Source: an uncultured Flavobacteriales bacterium
GTDB lineage: Bacteria; Bacteroidota; Bacteroidia; Flavobacteriales_G; Salibacteraceae
Length of the DNA: 64,000 bases
Direction: 5' to 3'
Assembly (NCBI GenBank): GCA_943788145.1
Contig: CALSPD010000015.1
Coordinates: 1-64,000, forward strand
Below are positions 47,063 through 55,915 of this stretch, piece after piece. How positions within the stretch are numbered: the first letter of the stretch is position 1; every line of letters begins with the position of its first letter. The notes below the pieces were generated by a model that was given only the letters and a program-made list of their open reading frames with translations, had not been told where the DNA came from and did not search any database. A program made the position numbers and the translations under genes.

Positions 47063-47776
47063 CTAGAAATTAGGTCGAAGCCTATATTTCTCATAGAATG
47101 ATGTGATTTTCTCAACTGCTTCTTCTGCCGAATCGCAAATATGGAAAAGATCAAGGTCTTCTTGGTTGATATTTCCTTCTGCTACCAAAGTCGATTTCAT
47201 CCATTCAAAAATCCCGGACCAAAATTTAACCCCAACCAATACAATTGGAAAGCGCCCTATCTTTTCCGTTTGAATTAAGGTCAACGCCTCAAACAATTCA
47301 TCTAGGGTTCCAAAACCACCAGGAAGTACCACAAATCCTTGAGCATATTTAATGAACATAACCTTTCGGACAAAGAAATAATCGAAGTTGATGTATTTAT
47401 CCTTGTCGATATACGGATTTGAGAACTGCTCGAAAGGAAGGTCAATATTGAGTCCAACGGATTTCCCACCTCCTTTTTGCGCTCCTTTATTGGCCGCTTC
47501 CATTATACCTGGTCCGCCACCACTTATTATTCCGTATCCTTCTTGGGTAAGTCGAAATGCAATATCCTCAGCCAATAAATAATATTCACTATCCTGTTTA
47601 GTGCGCGCAGAGCCAAAAATACTCACACACGGACCTATCTTCGAAAGGGTATCAAAAGCCTCGACAAACTCGGCCATTATTTTAAATATAGCCCATGAGT
47701 CATTGGATTTAATATCACTCCAATTTTTTTCCGTAAGCTTTTCCTGAATCCTATCCACTTTTTTCATGTACTTCAT
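47063..47776 (-). CDS. LOG family Rossmann protein (TIGR00730)
   Basis: 237 residues. Family marks: VSIFGSARTKQDSEYYL, ISGGGPGIMEAANKGAQ, and PGGFGTLDELFEALTLIQT (PGGxGTxxE). LOG proteins hydrolyse nucleotide-5'-monophosphates with an N6-modified base to free base and ribose phosphate, or act as nucleosidases more generally. The cytoplasmic role in Bacteroidota is not settled. Its start overlaps the end of the four-TM gene upstream by four bases, so the two are coupled. Confidence 0.92.
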   Translation of the reverse strand: MKYMKKVDRIQEKLTEKNWSDIKSNDSWAIFKIMAEFVEAFDTLSKIGPCVSIFGSARTKQDSEYYLLAEDIAFRLTQEGYGIISGGGPGIMEAANKGAQKGGGKSVGLNIDLPFEQFSNPYIDKDKYINFDYFFVRKVMFIKYAQGFVVLPGGFGTLDELFEALTLIQTEKIGRFPIVLVGVKFWSGIFEWMKSTLVAEGNINQEDLDLFHICDSAEEAVEKITSFYEKYRLRPNF

Positions 47777-48162
47777 CTTTTAAGAGCGAATGCTCCTGCC
47801 GATAATATTAATAATCCAATTGTCATTTGACTTATAAACTCCATAAAAACAACGTATAATACCTGAGGAAACGCATCCAGTGATGCGTCATTAAAAATAA
47901 AATCGCTCAGGGTATAAATTAGAACAGCATACACCAAGTTTGAGGCGATTAGCACGTTAAACCCACAGAACCAAGCCACTCTAAATGAAAAATCCAAAGC
48001 ACCTACCTTTCGATAGATCAAAAGAGATCCTAGCACGCTAAAGGAAGAACTCAATACCCACCTTAGAATGGTCCAGTCTGGAGTTCCAAAGGAGACTTGA
48101 ACCGAGAGCATTATTACAGCTAGAAAGCCAAAGGGTACCCCATATTTTAACGGTTCAAACAT
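47773..48162 (-). CDS. Small four-helix membrane protein
   Basis: 129 residues with four hydrophobic segments: VPFGFLAVIMLSVQVSFG, WVLSSSFSVLGSLLIY, FCGFNVLIASNLVYAVLIY and MTIGLLILSAGAFALKR. The order and length resemble DUF4199-like proteins, but motifs are too weak to assign. It is probably in the inner membrane. It is translationally coupled to the LOG gene. Confidence 0.65.
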   Translation of the reverse strand: MFEPLKYGVPFGFLAVIMLSVQVSFGTPDWTILRWVLSSSFSVLGSLLIYRKVGALDFSFRVAWFCGFNVLIASNLVYAVLIYTLSDFIFNDASLDAFPQVLYVVFMEFISQMTIGLLILSAGAFALKR

Positions 48163-48364
48163 GCGGCAAAGAAAACCGAAGTAAAATCATGTTCGGCAAG
48201 TTTTTTTTCAGTCTTAATAATTGATAGGTTAAAGCCTCGGTTTTTAAATTCAGAACACCCTCGCGACTACACCAATTCAATAAAAAACTTCCGTCAACCC
48301 TTGAATGATATTGAATAAGAGAACCGCACCGAATGCCTCCAATCCGCATCGTTTAAATCAATGG

Positions 48365-48394
48365 TTGAATTACACTATTTTTCATGTAGGTTTG
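48365..48394 (+). promoter_or_regulatory. Consensus Bacteroidota promoter of clpP
   Basis: TTG at 48365-48367, 19 bases, then TAGGTTTG at 48387-48394. The predicted start gives a leader of about 20 bases before the ATG at 48418. Confidence 0.7.
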
Positions 48395-48417
48395 AAGCTT
48401 AACAGAAACACTAATCC

Positions 48418-49023
48418 ATGCATAATATTTTTTCAGAGGACAACGAAAACAAAGGAGAGGATTTGATCGAAAAACTTAGCGATCAGCGGTTAATCAATAA
48501 GAAATATCTTGAAAAGCGGATCGTTTTTCTATGGGGCGGTGTTGATGATGACAGCGCAAAGCATGTGATCGACCGGCTCTTGTATCTGGAGGCTGAAAAG
48601 CCTGGAACCCAGATCAATTTCTATATCAATTCTCCTGGTGGATACGTCACTTCAGGGATGGCTATATATGACACGATGCAAATGATCTCTTCTCCGGTCA
48701 ACACAATTTGTATGGGTCTAGCCGCTTCAATGGGTTCTATTCTGTTATCTGGTGGACAAAAGGGTAAACGAAAGATTTTCAAACATGGCCGTGTGATGAT
48801 TCATCAACCTAGTTTAGGTGGTTTTCAGGGAACAGCGAGCGATATCGAAATCCAAACCAAAGAGATAGTTAAGACAAAAGAACTTAGCGCTCGCATATTA
48901 GCTGATAATTGCGGCCAAACATTCGAAAAGGTGATGAAAGATTTCAATCGCGATCATTGGTTGAACGCTGAAGAATCAATTGCCTATGGAATTGTCGATG
49001 AAATCCAAGACAGCATTAGCTAA
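48418..49023 (+). CDS. clpP: ClpP family serine protease (possible second ClpP)
   Basis: 201 residues with a full ClpP catalytic triad: Ser in CMGLAASMGSILLSGG, His in RVMIHQPSLGG, Asp in DFNRDHWLNAEESIAYG. The strand YINSPGGYVTSGMAIYDTMQ and the LWGGVDDDSAKHVIDRLLYL region match ClpP. It should form a 14-subunit barrel that degrades proteins delivered by ClpX or ClpC. It is not next to tig or clpX, and its N-terminus differs from the most common ClpP form, so it may be a paralogue. The next gene, a lone receiver, starts eight bases after its stop. Confidence 0.92.
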   Translation: MHNIFSEDNENKGEDLIEKLSDQRLINKKYLEKRIVFLWGGVDDDSAKHVIDRLLYLEAEKPGTQINFYINSPGGYVTSGMAIYDTMQMISSPVNTICMGLAASMGSILLSGGQKGKRKIFKHGRVMIHQPSLGGFQGTASDIEIQTKEIVKTKELSARILADNCGQTFEKVMKDFNRDHWLNAEESIAYGIVDEIQDSIS

Positions 49024-49031
49024 GATACAAT

Positions 49032-49430
49032 ATGGAGAATATTTCAAAAGTCTGCCTAATCGATGATGACGACATCTATCAGTTCTTGGTTAAAAAAGAA
49101 TTGAAAGGGTCAAAAATGGTTGACAACACAATGGTTTTTAGCGATGGATCAAAGGCGCTTGACTTTATTACTAGTGCTCAAGACAAGCCAGATGAGTTGC
49201 CAGACGTAATTTTTCTTGACATCAATATGCCAATTATGGATGGTTGGGGATTTCTTGATCGTTTTATCCAAATTAGGCCTCGACTCTCAAAGGAAATCAC
49301 GATTCTTATCGTGACAAGCTCATTTGACCCAAGAGATATGGAGCGAGCAAAAGGTTATAGCGAAATTTCAGACTACATCGTAAAACCAGTGACAAGAAAT
49401 CACTTGGTGAATGTACTCAAAGACTTATAA
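49032..49430 (+). CDS. Single-domain response regulator (CheY-like)
   Basis: 132 residues, receiver only: VCLIDDDDIYQFLVKKEL, phosphoacceptor Asp in VIFLDINMPIMDGWGFL near residue 62, Thr-Ser in ILIVTSSFDP, and Lys in SDYIVKPVTRNHL. There is no output domain. It probably relays phosphate or signals through protein contact. It is cotranscribed with clpP (eight-base gap), a link that suggests but does not prove a role in proteolysis control. Confidence 0.9.
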   Translation: MENISKVCLIDDDDIYQFLVKKELKGSKMVDNTMVFSDGSKALDFITSAQDKPDELPDVIFLDINMPIMDGWGFLDRFIQIRPRLSKEITILIVTSSFDPRDMERAKGYSEISDYIVKPVTRNHLVNVLKDL

Positions 49431-49439
49431 ACCAGTCGA

Positions 49440-50357
49440 CTAGCGCCCACCTTCTTTTATCGCCAAGTATTTTGTTGAATTTGCAGGATCAATAATGTCC
49501 AACAAGGCAATTAGTTCATTTTTTTCGGATGGTTCGGCCTGAGCAAACAGCTTAATGATTTCGTCATTTTTGGCCGTAAAGAACAACCTCTGGTTGTATG
49601 AATTGGGTTCATTCTTATGCGTTTTCTCGATTAATTTAATCGCTTTCAAAACCTCAGCTCTGCCCTTTTGCACATTTTCAGACATTTGATCAAACCCCTT
49701 TCGGTGATAGACGTAGCTGCACTCTCTCATCGATTTGAATCGATCGTTTAATGCATTTTGAACCAACCAATAACGATTGTTTCTATCCTTAAATGACTGC
49801 CAACCGGTACCTCCACTCGTCTGGGCATTGGATACCACACGTTGGGCAAGTTGCCAATACTCTTGACCACCCATAAGGGAGAAAGAGTCGTAATCCTGAG
49901 CTATAATCACATAAGCATAATAACCCAACAGGCTCGTGAATTCAGACAAATATGCGTTTTCAGAAAAGTCTAAGACATCAAATTGTAGGTATTTAAACCT
50001 CACAGCTTCATCTTGATATTTGAAAACATTTGATGTGTATGTACTTCCAAAAACCGGCCTCGTTGAAGAAATCTGTATTGTGGCCTCATATTGATCTGTT
50101 GAAATTTGTCGATCAATCGTAATGAGAATACTGCAATCTATTCGTTCGGCAGGAGCATATTTATCGTTTGTCCAACGCCTATTATTCAAAAAGTCATACA
50201 CCGATCGCTGCATGGCTTCAAAAACAGTTTTATCATTAATAGAAACCTGGCTGCTGTTTATTTGAACAGAACAATTCAATTCTTGCGCTTCAATGCGCGA
50301 AAAGTTCATTCCAATTAGAAAAAAAACTAATATGCTAAATCCGGTTTTCAATGGCAT
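49440..50357 (-). CDS. DUF4835 family secreted protein
   Basis: 305 residues from ATG 50357, where the signal peptide (TGFSILVFFLIGMNFSRIEAQ) begins; the longer ORF start lies inside coaBC. DUF4835 marks: LNCSVQINSSQVSINDKTVF, FLNNRRWTNDKY, TRPVFGSTYTSNVFKYQDE, LLGYYAYVIIAQDYDSFS and GWQSFKDRNNRYWLVQN. It is probably a periplasmic or outer-membrane protein. Its conserved place after bamD-rpoZ-coaBC suggests an envelope role; the function is unknown. It overlaps coaBC by 23 bases. Confidence 0.9.
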   Translation of the reverse strand: MPLKTGFSILVFFLIGMNFSRIEAQELNCSVQINSSQVSINDKTVFEAMQRSVYDFLNNRRWTNDKYAPAERIDCSILITIDRQISTDQYEATIQISSTRPVFGSTYTSNVFKYQDEAVRFKYLQFDVLDFSENAYLSEFTSLLGYYAYVIIAQDYDSFSLMGGQEYWQLAQRVVSNAQTSGGTGWQSFKDRNNRYWLVQNALNDRFKSMRECSYVYHRKGFDQMSENVQKGRAEVLKAIKLIEKTHKNEPNSYNQRLFFTAKNDEIIKLFAQAEPSEKNELIALLDIIDPANSTKYLAIKEGGR

Positions 50358-51531
50358 CAAATATGTCCTTGGCGACTGCTCTTTTGTCTTTAAGGCTGTG
50401 TTCAATATTTCCTTCAGGGAAGATGAAGGTAACTTTATTCGTGTCTGTTCCAAATCCAGCTCCTTTATCGTTTAAAGAATTCATAACGAGCATATCTAGA
50501 TTTTTATTCTCCAGTTTCCTGCGACCATTTGCAAGTTCATCGTTGGTCTCAAGGGCGAATCCTACTAAAAACTGATGATTTTTCTGCTTTCCCAAACTTT
50601 TTAATATGTCTGTTGTCTCCTCTAATTCAATAGCATTCAATCCTTTACTTTCCTTCTTCTGCTTATCCTGAAAAACGTGTTTTGGCCTGTAATCAGCAAC
50701 TGCAGCCGACATTATAACAACGTCTGCTACATGGTAATGACTATCAACAGCGCTAAGCATTTCTTCAGCCGATTCAACGGAGATAAAGTCTATCCCCTCG
50801 CCTGGTCGAGGCAAAGCCGTTGGTCCTGAAATCAGCGTTACGGAACAACCACGTTCAAAAGCCTCTTGGGCAATTGAATAACCCATCTTTCCTGAACTAT
50901 AGTTACCTATAAATCGAACAGGATCAATCTTTTCATAAGTCGGTCCAGCCGTAATCAAGATTTTCCGACCACTCAATTTTGATTGAACATCGAAGTATTC
51001 ACCAATTGCCTTATAAATATCTTCTGGTTCAGCCATTCGGCCTTTACCTACCAATCCGCTTGCAAGTTCTCCATCACCGACATCGATGACTTTCACCCCA
51101 TTTTTTCGAAGGTTCGATAAGTTTTGCTGTGTCGTCCAATGATGGTACATATCAAGATCCATTGCCGGAGCGACCATAATCGGACAATCTGCGCTTAAGA
51201 AAGTTGCAAGCAGAAGATTGTCGCATAATCCATGAACTAATTTGCTTAGCGTATTGGCCGAAAGTGGCGCAATAACAAATAAATCTGCCCACTTACCTAA
51301 ACGTACATGGTTAGTCCATTCTCCTGATTTTGAATCAATGAGAAAATCGGAATAAACAGGATTTTGAGATAATGTGCTTAGGGTTAAGGGAGTAATGAAA
51401 TCTAATGCTGACTTAGTACATATAACTTGGACTTCAGCACCTGATTTGGCAAGTTCTCGCACGAGGAGAACAGTTTTATAAGCAGCTATACTGCCTGTAA
51501 TTCCAATAAGAATTTTCTTTCCCTTTAGCAC
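50335..51531 (-). CDS. coaBC: Bifunctional phosphopantothenoylcysteine decarboxylase/phosphopantothenate-cysteine ligase
   Basis: 398 residues. The CoaC half binds FMN (KILIGITGSIAAYKTVLLVR, WADLFVIAPLSANTLSKLV, ATFLSADCPIMVAPAMD) and decarboxylates phosphopantothenoylcysteine. The CoaB half starts at ILITAGPTYEKIDPVRFIGN and has MSAAVADYRP and LVGFALETNDE; it joins cysteine to phosphopantothenate using CTP. Together they form steps 2 and 3 of coenzyme A synthesis from pantothenate. It is 12 bases downstream of rpoZ, in the conserved block. Confidence 0.96.
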   Translation of the reverse strand: MLKGKKILIGITGSIAAYKTVLLVRELAKSGAEVQVICTKSALDFITPLTLSTLSQNPVYSDFLIDSKSGEWTNHVRLGKWADLFVIAPLSANTLSKLVHGLCDNLLLATFLSADCPIMVAPAMDLDMYHHWTTQQNLSNLRKNGVKVIDVGDGELASGLVGKGRMAEPEDIYKAIGEYFDVQSKLSGRKILITAGPTYEKIDPVRFIGNYSSGKMGYSIAQEAFERGCSVTLISGPTALPRPGEGIDFISVESAEEMLSAVDSHYHVADVVIMSAAVADYRPKHVFQDKQKKESKGLNAIELEETTDILKSLGKQKNHQFLVGFALETNDELANGRRKLENKNLDMLVMNSLNDKGAGFGTDTNKVTFIFPEGNIEHSLKDKRAVAKDIFDAIENRI

Positions 51532-51543
51532 AAGGGTTGGTTA

Positions 51544-51900
51544 TTAGGCTTCTTTTAATTCTGACGGAAGCGGTGTGTCAGGTCGTCTGAAATATACTTT
51601 CCCTAAAATAAATTCCTCCATTGCCAACGCAGAAGGCTTCGGCATGCGCTCGTACATCTTAGAAATTTCAATTTGCTCTCTATTTTCAAAGATTTCCTCC
51701 AAGCTATCCGTTACGGACGCAAACTCTTGTAATTTTTGATCCAATTCCTGCTTCAAAGCCGTTCCAACTTGATTGGATCGTTTTGCAATAATTGAAATGG
51801 CTTCATAAACATTATCGCAACCGGCTTCAAGAGTTGCAATGTCTCTTGTAATAATACTTGCAGGTGCTTCAAGTTTCTGATAGTTTTTAAGAATGTCCAT
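51544..51900 (-). CDS. rpoZ: RNA polymerase omega subunit, Bacteroidota type
   Basis: 118 residues. The core ASIITRDIATLEAGCDNVYEA, then SIIAKRSNQVG, matches Rpb6/omega, followed by a C-terminal extension (LEEIFENREQIEISKMYE, ALAMEEFILGKVYFRRPDT) typical of Bacteroidota. It stabilises the beta' subunit of RNA polymerase. It lies three bases after bamD and 12 before coaBC, the usual order in this phylum. Confidence 0.9.
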   Translation of the reverse strand: MDILKNYQKLEAPASIITRDIATLEAGCDNVYEAISIIAKRSNQVGTALKQELDQKLQEFASVTDSLEEIFENREQIEISKMYERMPKPSALAMEEFILGKVYFRRPDTPLPSELKEA

Positions 51901-51903
51901 TTT

Positions 51904-52710
51904 TCAATTTTGATTTTGCTCGTAAACTAATTTTTTCTCGATATCCGAATTCATATCAGAAGCATCCTTAAGATACTTGCTATTTGGAAATCGGTCGGCA
52001 AAGGTAGTGTAAGCTTCCTTTGACGCTTCAATCCGTTCAATTTTTTTATCTGGTATGCTATTAATCGCTAGTAAATAGGTGGATTTATACCATAAAAACC
52101 AGGTTTCCTCCTTATATCGGCTGTTGGGATATCGATCATTGAAGTTCTTAAACGCAACCGATGCAGCCCTATATCGCTCTCGTTTGTAATAAAGCTTTGA
52201 TGTTTTATAGTCTTTCAGCTCTATTTTATATCGAAGGTCATCCAAAAACTGATTACAGCTGTCAATCCGTTTGCTTTCGGGATGTTGTAATGCGAAAAGT
52301 TGGAAGGACTTGATCGCTTTATAGGTATCGGATTGATCTAAGGAATACTTGGGCGATAATTTATAATTGCAATATGCCGAGAGGAATTGGCTCTTCTCAG
52401 CGTATTCCGAATTCGGGTAACTTTTATGAAACTGTCCGAAACGATGCGCTGCTAATATGTAATCCTTCATTCCATACTCGCATTGAGCAAGGTTATAAGC
52501 AATCTTCTCCCCTTTCTGTGTTCCTCTGTACATAATGTATAATTCATCCAATAATGGATATGCTTTCGCATACTTTTCAGACTTCATATACTGCAGCGCC
52601 ATATCATACTTATACTGCATATCTGTGCTCTTCAGCACCTTTCGATATTCAGTACATGACGAAGCAAAAAACATCAACACAATAGAAAGTAAAGGGAGTA
52701 ATTTTTTCAT
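51904..52710 (-). CDS. bamD: Outer-membrane assembly lipoprotein BamD
   Basis: 268 residues. Lipobox in LSIVLMFFASSCTEYRKVL, then TPR helices: MALQYMKSEKYAKAYPLLDE, KIAYNLAQCEYGMKDYILAA, FGQFHKSYPNSEYAEKS, and FADRFPNSKYLKDASDM. BamD sits on the periplasmic face of the outer membrane and works with BamA to insert beta-barrel proteins. It is the first gene of the leftward block with rpoZ, coaBC and DUF4835. A -7 element lies nine bases before its ATG. Confidence 0.95.
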   Translation of the reverse strand: MKKLLPLLSIVLMFFASSCTEYRKVLKSTDMQYKYDMALQYMKSEKYAKAYPLLDELYIMYRGTQKGEKIAYNLAQCEYGMKDYILAAHRFGQFHKSYPNSEYAEKSQFLSAYCNYKLSPKYSLDQSDTYKAIKSFQLFALQHPESKRIDSCNQFLDDLRYKIELKDYKTSKLYYKRERYRAASVAFKNFNDRYPNSRYKEETWFLWYKSTYLLAINSIPDKKIERIEASKEAYTTFADRFPNSKYLKDASDMNSDIEKKLVYEQNQN

Positions 52711-52718
52711 AAAACGCG

Positions 52719-52726
52719 CAAAGCTA
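52719..52726 (-). promoter_or_regulatory. -7 element TAGCTTTG for the bamD block
   Basis: Read leftward, TAGCTTTG matches TAnnTTTG; the predicted transcript would have a leader of only a few bases. No clear TTG was found at the right spacing. Confidence 0.4.
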
Positions 52727-52805
52727 TATCGAAACCCAAATAAAACGTGTTAATAAATGCTTTTAGCTTCATTTTGAAGTTGCATTTTCAAAATAGACTT
52801 AATGC

Positions 52806-52813
52806 TACATTTG
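52806..52813 (+). promoter_or_regulatory. -7 element TACATTTG for the alpha-oxoamine synthase
   Basis: TACATTTG lies 32 bases before the ATG at 52846. The nearest upstream TTG is 23 bases away, a little long for the consensus. Confidence 0.45.
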
Positions 52814-52845
52814 CGTTTGAAACGCAGCAAGCTTAAAACCTATTT

Positions 52846-54090
52846 ATGAAGGATATTTTCGATAAAATCAGAGAGAACAAAGGGCCACTTGGTCAATATA
52901 GCAATGTAGGCCACGGTTATTTCTTTTTCCCAAAACTAGAAGGTCCAATTTCTAATCGAATGAAATTTCGAGGAAAAGATGTTCTAGTTTGGAGTTTAAA
53001 CAACTATTTGGGGTTAGCGAATCATCCTGAAGTGAGAGAAGCGGATGCAAAAGCAACAGCTGATTATGGTTTGGCTTATCCAATGGGCGCTCGAATGATG
53101 TCCGGAAACTCAAATTATCACGAACAACTTGAAGCTGAGCTATCTTCATTTGTGGGTAAGGAAGACACAATCCTCCTGAATTTTGGATATCAGGGTTGTG
53201 CTTCAGCCATCGATGCGCTCGTTGATCGAAATGATGTTATTGTTTATGACAGTGAATCTCATGCCTGCATCATGGACGGAATGCGCATGCATGTTGGTAA
53301 GCGTTTTGTCTATCAACACAATGATATTAATAGCCTTAAAACTCAACTTGACAGAGCGAATCGCCTAGTCGAAAACACCAATGGTGGTATTATGGTTATC
53401 ACTGAAGGAGTATTCGGAATGGCTGGTGATCAAGGCAATTTGAAAGAAATAGTAGAATTAAAGAAGTCCTACAATTTCCGATTGTTTGTTGATGACGCAC
53501 ATGGAATTGGAACCTTAGGTGCTACTGGTGCCGGGGCTGGTGAAGAACAAGGTTGCATGGATGGAATTGATGTTTACTTCGGAACATTCGCTAAATCATT
53601 TGCCTCTATAGGAGCATTTATTTCTTCTGAAGAGAAAATTATAGAATACCTTCGATACAATACTCGATCTCAGATTTTCGCAAAATCTCTTCCTATGCCG
53701 TTGGTTATTGGTGCCTTAAAGCGGTTAGAATTAATGAGAACACAACCTGAATTGAAAGATAATCTTTGGAAAGTGACGAATTTATTACAATCCAAATTAC
53801 GCGAGAATGGATTCAACCTAGGTCGGACCAATTCATGTGTGACTCCTGTATTCTTAAGTGGAGGCCCATTTGAAGCGGCCAATGTCATTCTAGATTTACG
53901 CGAGAATCATGGCATTTTCTGTTCCATGGTAATCTACCCTGTAGTTCCAAAAGACACGATCATGTTGAGGGTTATCCCTACTGCCGTTCATACCGAAGAA
54001 GATGTCAACTACACCGTTGATACCTTCAAGTTAGTACAAGAAAAACTCAAGCAGGGTCTTTACGCCAAGGATAAGATTATGCACGCTTAA
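52846..54090 (+). CDS. Alpha-oxoamine synthase (serine palmitoyltransferase / cysteate acyltransferase-like)
   Basis: 414 residues, PLP fold type I. The PLP lysine is in YFGTFAKSFASIGAF near residue 248, the cofactor-binding Asp and His in RLFVDDAHGIGTLG, and the substrate side in VWSLNNYLGLANHPEV and GARMMSGNSNYHEQLEAELS. Family members condense an amino acid with an acyl thioester. In Bacteroidota this gene usually makes sphingolipid (serine plus acyl chain) or sulfonolipid (cysteate plus acyl chain) precursors. Sequence alone does not let me choose between them. It stands alone and is followed by a strong bidirectional terminator. Confidence 0.88.
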   Translation: MKDIFDKIRENKGPLGQYSNVGHGYFFFPKLEGPISNRMKFRGKDVLVWSLNNYLGLANHPEVREADAKATADYGLAYPMGARMMSGNSNYHEQLEAELSSFVGKEDTILLNFGYQGCASAIDALVDRNDVIVYDSESHACIMDGMRMHVGKRFVYQHNDINSLKTQLDRANRLVENTNGGIMVITEGVFGMAGDQGNLKEIVELKKSYNFRLFVDDAHGIGTLGATGAGAGEEQGCMDGIDVYFGTFAKSFASIGAFISSEEKIIEYLRYNTRSQIFAKSLPMPLVIGALKRLELMRTQPELKDNLWKVTNLLQSKLRENGFNLGRTNSCVTPVFLSGGPFEAANVILDLRENHGIFCSMVIYPVVPKDTIMLRVIPTAVHTEEDVNYTVDTFKLVQEKLKQGLYAKDKIMHA

Positions 54091-54100
54091 GCAGATAGAT

Positions 54101-54137
54101 TAAAAAAAAGGGGGCGAATTATCGCCCCCTTTTTTTT
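54101..54137. terminator. Strong bidirectional terminator
   Basis: GGGGGCGA (54110-54117) pairs perfectly with TCGCCCCC (54122-54129), with eight A before and eight T after. Confidence 0.85.
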
Positions 54138-54300
54138 GCGCTCGCTTTTACAGATATTGGGTTAAAATCTGAATTACTTAAAAGCCTGTAAGGTCCTTCA
54201 CTTTACATCAGTATATCAACGAATTGTCAGAACCTTTCCACTATTGTTATGGATAGCTTATCGATAAGTCCATTTGTAATTTATCAATAATGATAGGAAC

Positions 54301-54330
54301 AAAAAAGGCCGGAATCACCGGCCTTTTTTG
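54301..54330. terminator. Bidirectional terminator at the FKBP gene end
   Basis: GGCCGG (54307-54312) and CCGGCC (54318-54323) around a five-base loop, with six A before and six T after. Mainly for the leftward FKBP gene. Confidence 0.8.
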
Positions 54331-54349
54331 TTCTCTATAATATTAAATC

Positions 54350-55135
54350 CTATTTCCCTATTTTGATCAGCTCAACATCAAAAATTAGCACCTCATTTGG
54401 CCCAATAGCTCCACCAGGACTTCTTTCTCCATATCCCAATTCACTTGGAATGTAGAATTTATATTTCGCTCCAGGACTCATCAATTGAACACCTTCTGTC
54501 CAGCCTTTTATGACTTGATCTAGTCCAAAGGCAATGGGTTCTCCTCTTTGAACAGAACTATCGAAAACTTCCCCGTTAGTTAAGGTTCCGTGGTAATGAA
54601 CTGTAACTTGATCCGTTGCCTTTGGTTTTGGACCAGTTCCAGCCTTAACAACCTCATACTGAAGACCACTAGCTGTTGTAACTACGCCACTGCGCTTGCC
54701 ATTTTCAGTGAGCCACTTTTGACCCGCTTCCTTAGCTGCCTGAGCTTTTATTGCCATTAAACTTCCTATATACTCGTTTAGGAATTCTTGCGACTGCTGC
54801 ACTGTCATTTTAGCGTTTGGTGAATTTGTAAATGCATCAATCATTCCCTTATTCATTGCCATAAAATCAACCTGCGGAATGCCCTGTTGCTTCATATTCT
54901 CAGCAATCGAAAGGCCATAAGCATAGCTAAGCTTAGTTATATCATTTTTCATATCCATGTTGCTTCCGTACAGCGACTTCATTTCATTCTGGAGGGAAAA
55001 CACTTGATCAAGTTTTTCATTTATCGCTTTTTGCTCGGTCAATATCTCATCTTGTTTTGCTCCTGAGGCCTTCTGTGCCATTACTCCCGTACTTAATAGA
55101 ATTGCTATAACCGCAACTGTTGTCTTCTTATTCAT
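54350..55135 (-). CDS. FKBP-type peptidyl-prolyl isomerase with N-terminal dimerisation domain
   Basis: 261 residues from ATG 55135 (MNKKTTVAVIAILLSTGVMAQ, a signal peptide). The N-terminal helical FKBP_N domain has LSYAYGLSIAENMKQQG. The C-terminal FKBP domain has LQYEVVKAGTGPKPKATD, VTVHYHGTLTNGEVFDSS, MSPGAKYKFYIPSELGYGER and NEVLIFDVELI. It is a periplasmic foldase similar to FkpA or Mip. It lies five bases downstream of the DnaJ/TerB gene and ends at a terminator. Confidence 0.92.
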   Translation of the reverse strand: MNKKTTVAVIAILLSTGVMAQKASGAKQDEILTEQKAINEKLDQVFSLQNEMKSLYGSNMDMKNDITKLSYAYGLSIAENMKQQGIPQVDFMAMNKGMIDAFTNSPNAKMTVQQSQEFLNEYIGSLMAIKAQAAKEAGQKWLTENGKRSGVVTTASGLQYEVVKAGTGPKPKATDQVTVHYHGTLTNGEVFDSSVQRGEPIAFGLDQVIKGWTEGVQLMSPGAKYKFYIPSELGYGERSPGGAIGPNEVLIFDVELIKIGK

Positions 55136-55139
55136 TTGA

Positions 55140-55874
55140 TTATTGTTTATATAAGTTTTCGTATGCTTCTTGTACTTGTCTAAATTTTTCATTTCCAGCC
55201 TTCCTTGCTTCTTCTCCAATGTCGCCTAGTTTGTCAGGATGATATTTCTTGGCCATTTTTCTATAGGCCGACTTTATTTCATCTTGTGTAGCTGTTTTTT
55301 CAATTTCTAAAATGCGATAATATCGATCATCATCGACTTGATACATTGCAGTAAGCGAATCAAGGTCTTTTGAATTGATGTATAAATAATTGGAAACAGT
55401 TTTTAATAATTTCCATTCTAATTCATGTATTTGACCGTCAGCTTTAGCGATTCCAATCAGAAAATGAATCAACTGCAGACGCTGAGCATGAGTCATATGC
55501 CCTCTAATCTGAATACAAACCGGCTCAAGTGTGATTTCTTTCTCTAATAAATCCTTGAGAACCTTTAGCATGTCGTTGGAATGCTCGACACCAAATTGAC
55601 TTTGTAAGAACTGCTTTACATAATTCAATTCGGACTTTAAAACCTTATTATCGGCTTTCATCATGGCTGCAGCCAAAACCAAAAGGCTAATATAAAAATC
55701 GCCTCGATGCGTGCTATTTGGCTGACCTTCAGCATTTGATGAATTCAGCAAACTACCCGAAAGTGTAGCATTATCCCAAAGGGCTCCGAGAGAAAACCCG
55801 ACCAAGCCTCCTATTGGACCGCCTAAAGCCCAACCTAACGTTCCACCAATCCATTTCGCAAATTTCGCTGACAT
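55140..55874 (-). CDS. TerB-like and DnaJ domain protein (DjlA-like)
   Basis: 244 residues. The N-terminal glycine-rich segment ([20 protein letters not shown]) is probably membrane-associated. A TerB-like helical domain follows ([39 protein letters not shown]). The C-terminal J domain ([32 protein letters not shown]) contains HPD, which stimulates DnaK. DjlA-type proteins are DnaK co-chaperones at the inner membrane. It is coupled to the FKBP gene, so both may serve envelope protein folding. Confidence 0.9.
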   Translation of the reverse strand: MSAKFAKWIGGTLGWALGGPIGGLVGFSLGALWDNATLSGSLLNSSNAEGQPNSTHRGDFYISLLVLAAAMMKADNKVLKSELNYVKQFLQSQFGVEHSNDMLKVLKDLLEKEITLEPVCIQIRGHMTHAQRLQLIHFLIGIAKADGQIHELEWKLLKTVSNYLYINSKDLDSLTAMYQVDDDRYYRILEIEKTATQDEIKSAYRKMAKKYHPDKLGDIGEEARKAGNEKFRQVQEAYENLYKQ

Positions 55875-55915
55875 AAAAAGCGCGAAGATAAATCATTAAA
55901 ATTGTCGTCAATTAT

